A DNA stretch of 64,000 bases from Amycolatopsis thailandensis (GCF_002234405.1 NZ_NMQT01000103.1:1-64000); one strand, 5' to 3'. Counted from the first letter of the stretch, positions 40,869 to 48,457 are shown. Translations and numbers: made by a program. Notes: generated by a model not told the origin, from the sequence alone.

Positions 40869-42164
40869 TCAGCGGTAGGTGCGCGGCAGTTCCGGGGAAT
40901 CGGTGTCGAGTGGCACCGACGCCGACCGGACGAGTCCCAATTGGACGGTCTGGCGTTTCGTCACCGCCTCCAGCGCCCAGTCGGTGGCGGTACGCAGCCG
41001 GTTTCCCGGCATGGCCAGCAGGTGGTAGCCGCGCGTGACCGCCTTGGCGGCGAGTCCGGAAAGGGGGATGTGCAAGGGATTCGCCGCGGCCTGATGGGCG
41101 CCGAGGTCGACGACGAAACCGAGATCGTGATGCCGGTAGGTGCCGTGCGAGCCGTGCCCGAGGGACGCGGCCACGTTCCGGCCGGCGAGCTTGCCCTGCC
41201 GTTCGGCGTGCTGGGCGGTCATCGGAGTGTATTCGCCGGGCCTGGTCAGATCCGGCACGGCGGCCGCGTCCCCGCACGCGTAGACGTCACGCCTGCCCGG
41301 AACGTTCAGCTGCGTCGTGACGACGAGCCTGCCCTTGGCCGTCTTCAGCCCCAGCGCCTCGACCAAGGGATCGGGCCGGACCCCGACGCACCACACCAGG
41401 GTGTGCGTCGGCACGGATTCGCCGGAGGTCAGCGTGACCCCCTTTTCACCGGCGTTGTCGATCGACGTCTTCATCAGCACCTCGACACCGCGGGCCCGCA
41501 GGACCTCGTCCGCGGTGGTGCCGAGCCGCTTGTCGAGTTCCGGCAGGACACGGTCGGCGACGTCCAGCAGCAGCCAGCGGATCTTCTGGCCGTTCAGCTC
41601 GGGATGCCGGGCGGCGAGCGCGGCGGTGAACGCCGGCCCCTGCGCGGCCACCTCGGTGCCGGTGTACCCGGCGCCGACCACGACGAACGTGCAGCGCGCG
41701 TCGCGTTCCGCGGGATCCTTCGCGGAGGCGGCGAGTTCTATCTGCCGGGTGACGTGATCCCGCAGGTAGAGCGCCTCGGGCAGCCCCCGGAAACCGTGGG
41801 CGTACTCGGGTACGCCGGGGATCGGCAGCAGCTTGTTGACGCTGCCGGCGGCGAGCACGAGACGGTCGTAGCCGATCGAGTGCTCGCGGTCCTCGGGGTC
41901 GGTGTAGCTCACGCGGCGCTCGTCGAAGTCGACCGAAGTCGCGGTGCCGAGCACCAGGCGCACCCCGCGCAAAGTGCCCGGGATCGACACCGAGATTCGC
42001 CGCGGTTCGAGGATCCCGGCGGCGACTTCGGGCAGCAGAGGGAGATAGAGGAAGTAGTCGGTCGGGTTCAGCACGACGACCTCGGTGTCTTCGCCGACCG
42101 ACTTGAGCAGGGTTTTGGCGGCGTTGTAGCCCGCGAATCCGCCCCCGATGATCACTACGCGCAT
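40869..42164 (-). CDS. NDH-2-like FAD-dependent NADH dehydrogenase
   Basis: A 431-residue flavoprotein. FAD motif VVIIGGGFAGYNAAKTLL, NAD(P) motif TFVVVGAGYTGTEVAAQ, and C-terminal CGDAAAVPDLTRPGEYTPMT match type II NADH:quinone oxidoreductases. FLYLPLLPEVAAGILEPRRI is the typical family segment after the first strand. The C-terminus lacks the usual long amphipathic membrane helix, though KAVTRGYHLLAMPGNRLR is similar. The ATG at 42164 has AAGGA six bases upstream. It is the fourth gene of the holin/DUF3618/DUF4235 operon and may feed electrons to the quinone pool under stress. Confidence 0.88.
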   Translation of the reverse strand: MRVVIIGGGFAGYNAAKTLLKSVGEDTEVVVLNPTDYFLYLPLLPEVAAGILEPRRISVSIPGTLRGVRLVLGTATSVDFDERRVSYTDPEDREHSIGYDRLVLAAGSVNKLLPIPGVPEYAHGFRGLPEALYLRDHVTRQIELAASAKDPAERDARCTFVVVGAGYTGTEVAAQGPAFTAALAARHPELNGQKIRWLLLDVADRVLPELDKRLGTTADEVLRARGVEVLMKTSIDNAGEKGVTLTSGESVPTHTLVWCVGVRPDPLVEALGLKTAKGRLVVTTQLNVPGRRDVYACGDAAAVPDLTRPGEYTPMTAQHAERQGKLAGRNVAASLGHGSHGTYRHHDLGFVVDLGAHQAAANPLHIPLSGLAAKAVTRGYHLLAMPGNRLRTATDWALEAVTKRQTVQLGLVRSASVPLDTDSPELPRTYR

Positions 42165-42166
42165 CG

Positions 42167-42433
42167 TCAATCCTTCGTGGGCCAGTCGCCGGTCGCCTTG
42201 CGGTAGCCGACCGCCCCCGCCCGTTCGGTGGCCGCTTTCACCGCGCCGAAGATCGCGCCCTGCGCGGCCGCCGCGACGATCACCTGGGTCCAGGTGAAAT
42301 CCCGGTCGGTGGCGTTCGGCGCGTCTTCCTCACCGCTCACGCGTTTCCAGATCTGCTTGAACGCGATCCCGGCGAGCACGCCGCCCGCGGCACTCACGAC
42401 CATGTTCAGTGGTTTGTAGAGAACCTTGTTCAC
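42167..42433 (-). CDS. DUF4235 membrane protein
   Basis: An 88-residue protein with a hydrophobic segment (MVVSAAGGVLAGIAFKQIWK) and an Ala-rich second one (TQVIVAAAAQGAIFGAVKAA), the pattern of DUF4235. It overlaps the DUF3618 gene by ATGA, and its stop lies beside the NDH-2 start. These three domains commonly travel together in actinomycete envelope-stress loci. Function unknown. Confidence 0.85.
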   Translation of the reverse strand: MNKVLYKPLNMVVSAAGGVLAGIAFKQIWKRVSGEEDAPNATDRDFTWTQVIVAAAAQGAIFGAVKAATERAGAVGYRKATGDWPTKD

Positions 42434-42735
42434 GACGTGGACCTCTTTCGCAGGATCAGGCGGATCGTCACCACCAGTGCGAGCGCACCGGCGAAGATCG
42501 GGAGAGGGTTCGCACGGACGACTTCGGTGCCCTGGCGGAACTTCTGCGCCGCGGGTTCGGAAACCTTGTCGGAGATCTTGGCACTGACTTCGTCCACTTT
42601 GGTGTCGAGGTTGTCGTTGACCCTGGACTTGACGTCCATCTTCTTGCCCAGCGCGTCGAGCGTCTCGGTGAGTTCCTCGCGGGTCACGTCACGATCGGTG
42701 CGGGCTTCCTCGGCGTTCTTGGGGAAATCGGTCAT
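42430..42735 (-). CDS. DUF3618 protein
   Basis: A 101-residue protein: an N-terminal acidic helix (TREELTETLDALGKKMDVKS), a long amphipathic region, and a C-terminal membrane helix (ANPLPIFAGALALVVTIRLI) ending in basic residues. This is DUF3618. It overlaps both neighbours by ATGA, so it is translated with the holin-like and DUF4235 genes. Probably an envelope protein. Confidence 0.87.
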   Translation of the reverse strand: MTDFPKNAEEARTDRDVTREELTETLDALGKKMDVKSRVNDNLDTKVDEVSAKISDKVSEPAAQKFRQGTEVVRANPLPIFAGALALVVTIRLILRKRSTS

Positions 42736-43145
42736 GAGCGCACTCCTTGTTTGACGGTCTCGACATCCTCACGGACGCCATCGATGGCCTCCTCGGGCAC
42801 CGGTGGTGTCGCGCTCGAGACCTCCTTCTTGCCGACGATGGCCGAAAGGCCGCCGATCAGCAGGAGCGCCGCGCCGGTTACCACGGCCGCCAGCCACGCG
42901 GGCATGACCAGGGCAAGCGCCAGCACCACGGCGGCGATCAAGGTCGCCAGGCCGAAGAGCGCGAAGATCCCGGCCGCGCCGAACAAACCGGCGCCGAGAC
43001 CCATCCGCTTCCCTTTGGCCTGCAGTTCGAACACGGCCAGCCGCATCTCGTCCCGGACCAGGCGTTTGACCTCGTCGCCCAGGTCGGAGACCAGTTCGCC
43101 GACCGACCTTTCCTCGGACGGCTTCCGGTGGGCTTCTTCGATCAT
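42732..43145 (-). CDS. Phage-holin-superfamily (DUF1469/Holin-X-like) membrane protein
   Basis: A 137-residue protein with N-terminal helix RSVGELVSDLGDEVKRLVRD and two close membrane helices (GAAGIFALFGLATLIAAVVL and MPAWLAAVVTGAALLLIGGL). This is the actinobacterial holin-like family, named for fold rather than phage lysis. ATG at 43145 with GGAGG six bases upstream. First gene of the operon with DUF3618, DUF4235 and NDH-2; a SigB-like promoter lies 33 bp upstream. Confidence 0.87.
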   Translation of the reverse strand: MIEEAHRKPSEERSVGELVSDLGDEVKRLVRDEMRLAVFELQAKGKRMGLGAGLFGAAGIFALFGLATLIAAVVLALALVMPAWLAAVVTGAALLLIGGLSAIVGKKEVSSATPPVPEEAIDGVREDVETVKQGVRS

Positions 43146-43177
43146 GGAGCACCTCCTCGGAGCGTTCTGCCCGCCGT

Positions 43178-43203
43178 GTACCCGGCGGCGCGCGCGATCA
43201 ATC
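43178..43203 (-). promoter_or_regulatory. SigB-type promoter for the holin/DUF3618/DUF4235 operon
   Basis: Reverse-strand GATT (43203-43200), 16-bp spacer and GGGTAC (43183-43178) match GNNT-N14/16-GGGTAC exactly. It is back-to-back with the SRPBCC promoter. Confidence 0.6.
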
Positions 43204-43210
43204 ACGGTGT

Positions 43211-43236
43211 GTTTCGCCCCTCCGGACGTCGGGTAG
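43211..43236 (+). promoter_or_regulatory. SigB-type promoter for the SRPBCC gene
   Basis: GTTT (43211-43214), a 16-bp spacer and GGGTAG (43231-43236) match the SigB/SigF form apart from the last base. It lies 46 bp before the ATG. Confidence 0.55.
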
Positions 43237-43281
43237 CCGGGGAGTGCCGGCTCGAAAGCACCCAACCGAGGAGGAGGATGC

Positions 43282-43743
43282 ATGAGCACGATCACCGAAA
43301 TGGTGGACGTCGAAGTCCCGGTGAAGACCGCGTACAACCAGTGGACCCAGTTCGAGACCTTCCCGAATTTCATGGAAGGCGTCGAGGAGATCCGTCAGAT
43401 CGACGCGACCCACACCCACTGGGTGACCAAATTCGGTGGTGTGAGCCGGGAATTCGACGCGACCATCACCGAACAGCATCCCGACGAGCGTGTCGCGTGG
43501 ACGTCGGATTCCGGTCCCGACCACGCGGGCGTCATCACCTTCCATCGCCTGGACGACAACACGACCCGTGTCACGGCGCAAATGGACATCGATCCGGAGG
43601 GCTTCGCCGAGAACGTCGCCGACAAGCTCGGTGTGCTCGACCGCCGGATCAAGGGCGACATGAAGCGGTTCAAGGAGTTCATCGAGAGCCGCGGTCGTGA
43701 GTCCGGCGCGTGGCGCGGCGACGTGGACCGCCCCGGCAGCTGA
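43282..43743 (+). CDS. SRPBCC family protein (cyclase/dehydrase-like)
   Basis: A 153-residue START-like protein: ITEMVDVEVPVKTAYNQWTQ, FETFPNFMEGVEEIRQIDAT, and a C-terminal helix LGVLDRRIKGDMKRFKEFIE. Such single-domain proteins are common stress-induced proteins in actinomycetes. GGAGGAGGA precedes the ATG. Divergent from the holin operon with paired SigB-like promoters. Ligand unknown. Confidence 0.88.
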   Translation: MSTITEMVDVEVPVKTAYNQWTQFETFPNFMEGVEEIRQIDATHTHWVTKFGGVSREFDATITEQHPDERVAWTSDSGPDHAGVITFHRLDDNTTRVTAQMDIDPEGFAENVADKLGVLDRRIKGDMKRFKEFIESRGRESGAWRGDVDRPGS

Positions 43744-43750
43744 CCCGCCG

Positions 43751-43799
43751 CCCGGGACCTTCCCCTGGAAAACCGCGTTTTCCAGGGGAAGGTCCCGGG
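43751..43799. terminator. Terminator after SRPBCC gene
   Basis: A perfect 23-bp stem (CCCGGGACCTTCCCCTGGAA and three more bases) with a 3-nt loop. Its right arm overlaps the SigB-like promoter of the next gene. Confidence 0.8.
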
Positions 43800-43802
43800 T
43801 AT
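43777..43802 (+). promoter_or_regulatory. SigB-type promoter for the 154-aa membrane protein
   Basis: GTTT (43777-43780), 16-bp spacer and GGGTAT (43797-43802) match the consensus exactly. The element is embedded in the right arm of the preceding terminator. Confidence 0.6.
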
Positions 43803-43841
43803 CTCTCGGGGTGAGGTCCACAACGAAGGGAGCGTTCCGGC

Positions 43842-44306
43842 ATGACTACCAACGCGTACGTGGCCTTCCTCGTCATCGGGGTGGCCCTGGTCATGCTCGA
43901 CGGTCTGATCATCTACCAGAGTGGTAAGCGCTACCTGCGGGGTTCCTACGGTGATCCCGCCGCCGGTGCGTCCATGACGTGGCTCGTCACAGTGCTGTTC
44001 CACCTCGCCACACTGGGCGTTCTGGCGTTGCTGTCGACGATCGACATCGGGGGCAGCGACCTTCCCGGTGTGGTGGGCAGGCTGGGTGTGCTGTTGCTGG
44101 TCCTGGCCATCGCGCACGCGATCACGCTCAGCGTGCTCGCGCGGATCCGCGGCGAGCAGGAGGCCGAAGCGGTCATCAATCGCCCCAGGCAGCGTGTCGA
44201 GCCCGAACAGCAGGGCACCACGGTGACACCGGTGCCCGGCCAGGAAGGCCGCTATCCGACCGCGAGCCCGTCGATCGAGCAGCAGGCGCCGTACACGACG
44301 CCGTAG
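43842..44306 (+). CDS. Small membrane protein (154 aa)
   Basis: Three membrane helices (FLVIGVALVMLDGLIIYQSG, MTWLVTVLFHLATLGVLALL, LPGVVGRLGVLLLVLAIAHA) are followed by a hydrophilic Gln/Pro-rich tail. No family recognised. It appears to be a member of the SigB-type regulon on promoter evidence. GAAGGGAGCG precedes the ATG. A terminator follows. Confidence 0.75.
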   Translation: MTTNAYVAFLVIGVALVMLDGLIIYQSGKRYLRGSYGDPAAGASMTWLVTVLFHLATLGVLALLSTIDIGGSDLPGVVGRLGVLLLVLAIAHAITLSVLARIRGEQEAEAVINRPRQRVEPEQQGTTVTPVPGQEGRYPTASPSIEQQAPYTTP

Positions 44307-44345
44307 AAAGTCGAGTGCCGGCAAGAGTTTCCGGCCGGTTGATAT

Positions 44346-44388
44346 GTGAAGGCCCCTTTCCCATCAGCTGCGGGAAAGGGGCCTTCAC
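44346..44388. terminator. Bidirectional terminator before sigma factor gene
   Basis: GTGAAGGCCCCTTTCCC pairs with GGGAAAGGGGCCTTCAC around CATCAGCTGC-type loop sequence. It lies between the convergent membrane-protein and sigma-factor genes. Confidence 0.8.
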
Positions 44389-44401
44389 GCGCGTCGGGCT
44401 A

Positions 44402-45190
44402 CTACTCGGAGAGCTTTCCCCGCAGCTGCTCCAATGTCTGGGAGAGAAGCCGCGAAACGTGCATCTGCGAGATGCCGACCCGCTCCGCGATCTGCGTCTG
44501 CGTGTACCCGCCGAAGAACCGCATCACGAGGATCGCGCGCTCCCGCTTCGGGAGTTCCCGCAGCAGCGGTTGCAGCGCCTCGTGGTTCTCCACCAAGGCC
44601 ATCTCGTGGTCTTCCTCGCCGATCGTGTCGGCGAGGGAGAGGGCTTCGGTGGCGTCGTCGTGCACCGGCTTGTCGACCGACAACGTCTGGTAGGCCTGGC
44701 CGGCGAGCAATCCTTCGCGCACTTCGTCGACCCCGAGCCCGAGGTACTCCGCGAGTTCGGTCGGGGTCGGCGCGCGGCCCAGCCGCTGGGACAACGCGGC
44801 CGTGCCCTGGCTGAGCGAGACGTGCATCTCCTTGAGCCGCCTCGGTACCCGGACCGACCAGCCGGTGTCCCGGAAATGCCGCCGGACCTCACCCATGACC
44901 GTGGGGACGGCGAAGGAGAGGAAATCGTGCCCGCGGCCGGGGTCGAAGCGGTCGACCGCGTTGATGAGGCCGATCCGCGCCACCTGCACCAGATCTTCAC
45001 GGGGCTCGCCCCGGCCCGAGAACCTGGTGGCGATGTGCTCGGCGAGCGGCAGCAGTTCGGTCACCAGCGTGGCCCGCACTTCCTGGCGGCGCTGGGAGTC
45101 CTCCGGCAGCGAAGCCATTTCCGCGAAGAGTGGTTCGCAGTGGGCGTAGTCGTCCGCCTGCCGGGTGAGTGTTTTGCGTTCGCCGGTCAC
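44402..45190 (-). CDS. SigB/SigF-family stress sigma factor
   Basis: A 262-residue group 3 sigma factor. Region 2 includes LVQVARIGLINAVDRFDPGR and FLSFAVPTVMGEVRRHFRDT with WSVRVPRRLKE; region 3 has SQRLGRAPTPTELAEYLGL; region 4 has LPKRERAILVMRFFGGYTQT and QIAERVGISQMHVSRLLSQT. The GTG at 45190 overlaps the anti-sigma gene stop (GTGA), giving a typical RsbW-sigma operon. No anti-anti-sigma gene is adjacent. Seven promoters of matching type nearby suggest a local regulon. Confidence 0.93.
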   Translation of the reverse strand: MTGERKTLTRQADDYAHCEPLFAEMASLPEDSQRRQEVRATLVTELLPLAEHIATRFSGRGEPREDLVQVARIGLINAVDRFDPGRGHDFLSFAVPTVMGEVRRHFRDTGWSVRVPRRLKEMHVSLSQGTAALSQRLGRAPTPTELAEYLGLGVDEVREGLLAGQAYQTLSVDKPVHDDATEALSLADTIGEEDHEMALVENHEALQPLLRELPKRERAILVMRFFGGYTQTQIAERVGISQMHVSRLLSQTLEQLRGKLSE

Positions 45191-45639
45191 CCGTCGCTCG
45201 TTCCCGGGGCCAGTACGAGGTCGATCGTCGTCGTACCCCCCAGTTCGCCGGGGATCGGCTCGCACCGTGCCGCTACCGAGCCGGTCAAAGTCGTCAGGAC
45301 GTGCCAGCCGAACGTCGTCTCGCTCGGCAGGAAAGGGGTGGCCGTCCTCGTGGAGATCGAGACGGCGATTCCTCCCGGCACCTCGTGAAAGACACAGCAA
45401 AGCACCGCTCCGAGTTCAGCGGGCTGGACAAGCTGGGAACAGGCCTCGTCGACGGCCATCTTCGCGTCTGAAATGGCGTCCAAGCCGAAGTCCGCGCGCG
45501 CCACCACACCGTGGGTGAGCGTGCGGACGAGTGGGATCTGTTCCGCCTCGGCGGGCAGGCGAAGCTCGACCCGGTCCAACAGATCGTCCGACTGAGGCCG
45601 GGTTTGCGGGGTCAGACCGCCGCGTCCTTGTGCATCCAT
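45187..45639 (-). CDS. RsbW-like anti-sigma factor (HATPase_c_2)
   Basis: A 150-residue protein: VELRLPAEAEQIPLVRTLTH, then DAKMAVDEACSQLVQPAELG, the N-box region, and GWHVLTTLTGSVAARCEPIP near the ATP lid. RsbW-type proteins bind the sigma factor and, in most cases, phosphorylate an STAS antagonist. The N-box asparagine is replaced here (EACSQ rather than EACxN) and the G boxes are weak, so kinase activity may be lost while sigma binding is kept. ATG at 45639. Translationally coupled to the sigma gene. Confidence 0.82.
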   Translation of the reverse strand: MDAQGRGGLTPQTRPQSDDLLDRVELRLPAEAEQIPLVRTLTHGVVARADFGLDAISDAKMAVDEACSQLVQPAELGAVLCCVFHEVPGGIAVSISTRTATPFLPSETTFGWHVLTTLTGSVAARCEPIPGELGGTTTIDLVLAPGTSDG

Positions 45640-45703
45640 GACAAACCCTATCCATCCGTGGCCATGAGGTATCCGCGACGGTGATCCGCCGCGCGACGCG
45701 TGA

Positions 45704-46036
45704 TCAACGGCCAAGGGCTCGCTGAAGCTCCTTTTTGGACATCTTCGACCTGCCCTCGACGCCGCGTTTCTTCGCTTCGTTGTAGAGCTGGTCCTTGGTC
45801 GGGCCGTTCGGGCCCTGGCGGTTGCCGGACCGCTTGCCGCCTCGCCTCTGCGGCGACATGTCCTGTATGGACGTCCGGCTCGCTTCGCGGGACTCGCCCG
45901 CTTGCGCGCGGTTCTTGTTGACCGTGCGCGCGGCGATCTCCTCGGCCCGGTCGGTGCTCGCACCCCGGTCCTTCGCCGAATCCTTGATGTGTTCGTACTG
46001 TCGTTCTCGTTTGTCGCTCCAACTTTGCTGGGGCAT
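45704..46036 (-). CDS. Rho_N-like / 'plasmid stabilization' family protein
   Basis: A 110-residue very basic protein: SWSDKRERQYEHIKDSAKDR, EEIAARTVNKNRAQAGESRE, and a C-terminal Rho_N-like SAP helix pair (TKDQLYNEAKKRGVEGRSKM, SKKELQRAL). Similar proteins are annotated as plasmid stabilization proteins in Streptomyces; nucleic-acid binding is likely, a plasmid role is not implied. A SigB-like promoter lies just upstream, divergent from the LLM gene. Confidence 0.8.
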   Translation of the reverse strand: MPQQSWSDKRERQYEHIKDSAKDRGASTDRAEEIAARTVNKNRAQAGESREASRTSIQDMSPQRRGGKRSGNRQGPNGPTKDQLYNEAKKRGVEGRSKMSKKELQRALGR

Positions 46037-46064
46037 CGCACGGCTCCTCTCTTCCCAGGGTCGG

Positions 46065-46091
46065 GTACCCCGTTCGATTCGCCGGATAAAC
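46065..46091 (-). promoter_or_regulatory. SigB-type promoter for the Rho_N-like gene
   Basis: Reverse-strand GTTT (46091-46088), 17-bp spacer and GGGTAC (46070-46065) fit the consensus. It is 29 bp before the ATG. Confidence 0.6.
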
Positions 46092-46095
46092 GTCC

Positions 46096-46121
46096 GGTTG
46101 ATCCCGGGAAGGGGCGGGTAC
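46096..46121 (+). promoter_or_regulatory. SigB-type promoter for the LLM oxidoreductase
   Basis: GGTT (46096-46099), 16-bp spacer and GGGTAC (46116-46121) match GNNT-N16-GGGTAC, divergent from and adjoining the previous promoter. Confidence 0.6.
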
Positions 46122-46150
46122 GCGGAGGTCAAGACGCGAAGGAGGGTTCG

Positions 46151-47116
46151 ATGCGTATCGGCTACACGCTCATGACCGAACAGGCCGGGCCGAAGGACCT
46201 GGTGGGATACGCCGCCGGAGCCGAGAAGGCGGGATTCGACTTCGAGGTGATGAGCGACCACTACTCGCCTTGGCTGAACGAGCAGGGCCATTCGCCGTAC
46301 GCGTGGAGCGTACTGGGAGCTGTGACCCAGAGCACCGAGCGGGTCGAGCTGATGACCTTCGTGACCTGTCCGACCATGCGATACCACCCGGCGGTGGTGG
46401 CGCAGAAGGCGGCGACCGTCCAGGCGCTGTCGGACGGCCGGTTCACCCTCGGGCTCGGCGCGGGGGAGAACCTGAACGAGCACGTCATCGGACGCGGCTG
46501 GCCGCCGGCGAACGTCCGCCACGAGATGCTCGCCGAAGCGGTCCAGATCATCGGCGGACTGTTCGACGGCGGGTACTTCAACTACGCGGGTGACCACTTC
46601 AGGGTGGATTCGGCGAAGCTCTGGGATCTTCCCGAGCAGCGCGTCCCGATCGCCGTCGCGGTGTCCGGCTCGCAGTCGGTGACCCGGTTCGCGCCGATCG
46701 CCGACGCGATGATCGCGGTGGAGCCGAACGCGTCACTGAGCCAGGAATGGGACGCGAGCAAACTCGGCGGCGCGCCGTCGAGGAAGATCGCCCAGCTGCC
46801 GGTGTCCTGGGGCGAAGATCGCGACGCCGCGATCCGGCGGGCGCACGAGCAGTTCCGCTGGTTCGGCGGCGGCTGGAAGGTCAACGCCGAACTGCCGGGG
46901 CCCGCGGGGTTCGCCGGGGCCACCCAGTTCGTCAAACCCGAGGACGTCGCGGCGGCCATCCCGTGCGGACCGGACATCGACCGGATCGTGAAGCAGGTCG
47001 GCGAATTCGAGGCGGCCGGGTTCACCGATCTCGCCCTGATCCAGATCGGCGGCGACCAGCAGGAAGCCTTCCTCCGATTCGCCGAGGACTCGCTGCTCCC
47101 GGCGTTGCGGGGCTGA
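46151..47116 (+). CDS. LLM-class F420-dependent oxidoreductase (TIGR03557-like)
   Basis: A 321-residue luciferase-fold enzyme: RIGYTLMTEQAGPKDLVGYA, FEVMSDHYSPWLNEQGHSPY, LMTFVTCPTMRYHPAVVAQK and FTLGLGAGENLNEHVIGRGW resemble the FGD-like TIGR03557 group. ATG at 46151 with GGAGG six bases before it. A SigB-type promoter lies upstream, so this F420 enzyme appears stress-induced. It is related to fgd at 19 kb but lacks the hallmark PWRHQGG segment. Substrate unknown. Confidence 0.88.
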   Translation: MRIGYTLMTEQAGPKDLVGYAAGAEKAGFDFEVMSDHYSPWLNEQGHSPYAWSVLGAVTQSTERVELMTFVTCPTMRYHPAVVAQKAATVQALSDGRFTLGLGAGENLNEHVIGRGWPPANVRHEMLAEAVQIIGGLFDGGYFNYAGDHFRVDSAKLWDLPEQRVPIAVAVSGSQSVTRFAPIADAMIAVEPNASLSQEWDASKLGGAPSRKIAQLPVSWGEDRDAAIRRAHEQFRWFGGGWKVNAELPGPAGFAGATQFVKPEDVAAAIPCGPDIDRIVKQVGEFEAAGFTDLALIQIGGDQQEAFLRFAEDSLLPALRG

Positions 47117-47171
47117 ATCACACGGATGGAGTAAGGCCGTTGTGTCTCCGCACACCCGAACGGGGACACCT

Positions 47172-47197
47172 GTGTTCAAACCCGCGAACGCGGGTAT
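47172..47197 (+). promoter_or_regulatory. SigB-type promoter for the small conserved protein
   Basis: GTGT (47172-47175), 16-bp spacer and GGGTAT (47192-47197) fit GNNT-N16-GGGTAT. A CCCGCGAACGCGGG palindrome overlaps the spacer and -10. Confidence 0.5.
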
Positions 47198-47234
47198 CAG
47201 AACGACACGTTGTCCTTCACCCAAGGGGGGAATG

Positions 47235-47426
47235 ATGAGGAACGAACTCGGCTTGCACCCGGTGCCCGACCTGATGGCGGACGGTCAGGACACGCCGGAG
47301 CAGGAAGCCATTCGCCGCAAGGCGGCTCTCGCGGTGGCTTCACGGGCGACGAGCGCCGAAGACTGCGCGGCACTGCTGGACATGCTCGGCCTGCACGACG
47401 GCGGCCGCAGCTCCGAGGTGGCCTGA
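47235..47426 (+). CDS. Small conserved protein, paralogue of 15439-15633
   Basis: A 63-residue acidic protein. The C-terminal helix region (RRKAALAVASRATSAEDC, then AALLDMLGL) matches the paralogue at 15.4 kb, including the cysteine and LLDMLGL. AAGGGGGGA lies upstream; ATG at 47232 would be too close to it. Stress-type promoter upstream. Function unknown. It is convergent with udgX, one base between the stops. Confidence 0.7.
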   Translation: MRNELGLHPVPDLMADGQDTPEQEAIRRKAALAVASRATSAEDCAALLDMLGLHDGGRSSEVA

Positions 47427-47427
47427 C

Positions 47428-48045
47428 TCAGCGGCCGCGCGCCGTCACGAGATCCGCGACGAAGGCCCGGTAGGCCTCGTCGCGGTCCGGTGCGCGCAAC
47501 ACCGCCGACGGGTGCACCGTGGCGACCGCGACGGTGCCGAATTCGGCAAGGTCGATCCGCTCACCGCGGCTCCGGGTGACGCGGAAGTCGTCACCCAGCA
47601 GTGACTTCGCCGCCGTGGCGCCGAGGAAGATCAGCAGATCCGGCTGGACGGCCGCCAGTTCCGCGTGCAACCAGGGGCGGCACGCGACGATCTCGGTCTT
47701 CGACGGCGTCTGGTGGATGCGCCGCTTACCGCGTTCGTCGCGGCGGAACTTGAAATGCTTGACCGCGTTGGTGACGTAGATCTTCCCGCGGTCGAAACCC
47801 GCCTCGTCGAGAGCCCGGTCGAGCAGCCTCCCGGCGGGACCGACGAACGGTGCGCCCGCCTGGTCCTCCTGGTCGCCGGGTTGTTCGCCGACCACCATGA
47901 CCTCTGCTTCGCGAGGGCCCTCGCCGAAGACGGTCTGGGTCGCGTCGCGATGGAGGTCGCAGCCGCGGCAGCCGGACGCCGCCGAACGGAGCTTGCCCAG
48001 GTCGACGGTGGTGGGAGGGTCCGCTCCGGGTGCCTTGGTCGCCAT
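47428..48045 (-). CDS. udgX: UdgX-type uracil-DNA glycosylase
   Basis: A 205-residue Fe-S uracil-DNA-glycosylase superfamily member. Motif A is GEQPGDQED, motif B is TVHPSAVLRA, and iron-sulphur cysteines occur as CRGC (C26, C29) and in VACRPWL. The extra loop KRRIHQTPSKTE, with H111, is the hallmark of UdgX, the mycobacterial enzyme that becomes covalently linked to DNA after excising uracil. ATG at 48045. Likely DNA repair; no LexA box was seen upstream. Confidence 0.92.
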   Translation of the reverse strand: MATKAPGADPPTTVDLGKLRSAASGCRGCDLHRDATQTVFGEGPREAEVMVVGEQPGDQEDQAGAPFVGPAGRLLDRALDEAGFDRGKIYVTNAVKHFKFRRDERGKRRIHQTPSKTEIVACRPWLHAELAAVQPDLLIFLGATAAKSLLGDDFRVTRSRGERIDLAEFGTVAVATVHPSAVLRAPDRDEAYRAFVADLVTARGR

Positions 48046-48241
48046 GGCGGTCGATTTCCCCGCCCGGTCGCGGGACAAACCGTTACGCGGCCGCCGGGCC
48101 GGGTAGCCCGGGTGCGTGGCGACCATGATCGAACCTGCCACCGCTTCCGTTCAGGACACCGTCCGTGTCGCGCTCCGGGTCGTCCTGCGGCCGTCGCCCG
48201 CGACGCTGGACAGATTTCCACCTGAAGTTCGAGGCCTTGGC

Positions 48242-48457
48242 CTAGGCCGTTTCCTCGTCGACCCATTCGAGCAGGTCGCCGGGCTGGCAGCCGAGGACCC
48301 GGCACATCGCTTCCAGGGTGCTGAACCGGACGGCCTTGGCCCGGCCGTTCTTCAGCACCGCCACGTTCGCCGGGGTGAGCCCGACGAGTTCGGCGAACTC
48401 GCCGACGCTCATCTTGCGTTTGGCCAGTTCGACGTCGATGCGGACGACGATCGGCAT
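48242..48457 (-). CDS. XRE-family regulator paired with DUF2975
   Basis: A 71-residue Cro/CI-type DNA-binding protein: VELAKRKMSVGEFAELVGLT, PANVAVLKNGRAKAVRFSTL, EAMCRVLGCQPGDLLEWVDE. Its ATG shares one base with the DUF2975 stop (TGATG). This pairing of a YozG-like small regulator with a DUF2975 membrane protein recurs in many bacteria. It probably autoregulates through the direct repeats at 48952-48984. Confidence 0.9.
   Translation of the reverse strand: MPIVVRIDVELAKRKMSVGEFAELVGLTPANVAVLKNGRAKAVRFSTLEAMCRVLGCQPGDLLEWVDEETA

Noticed and set aside
42732..43145. Prophage remnant suggested by the holin-like protein
   Set aside because: The family is a common chromosomal actinobacterial envelope protein found with DUF3618/DUF4235; no other phage genes are present.
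45704..46036. Plasmid origin suggested by the 'plasmid stabilization' name
   Set aside because: The name is inherited annotation; no replication, partition or toxin-antitoxin genes are nearby.
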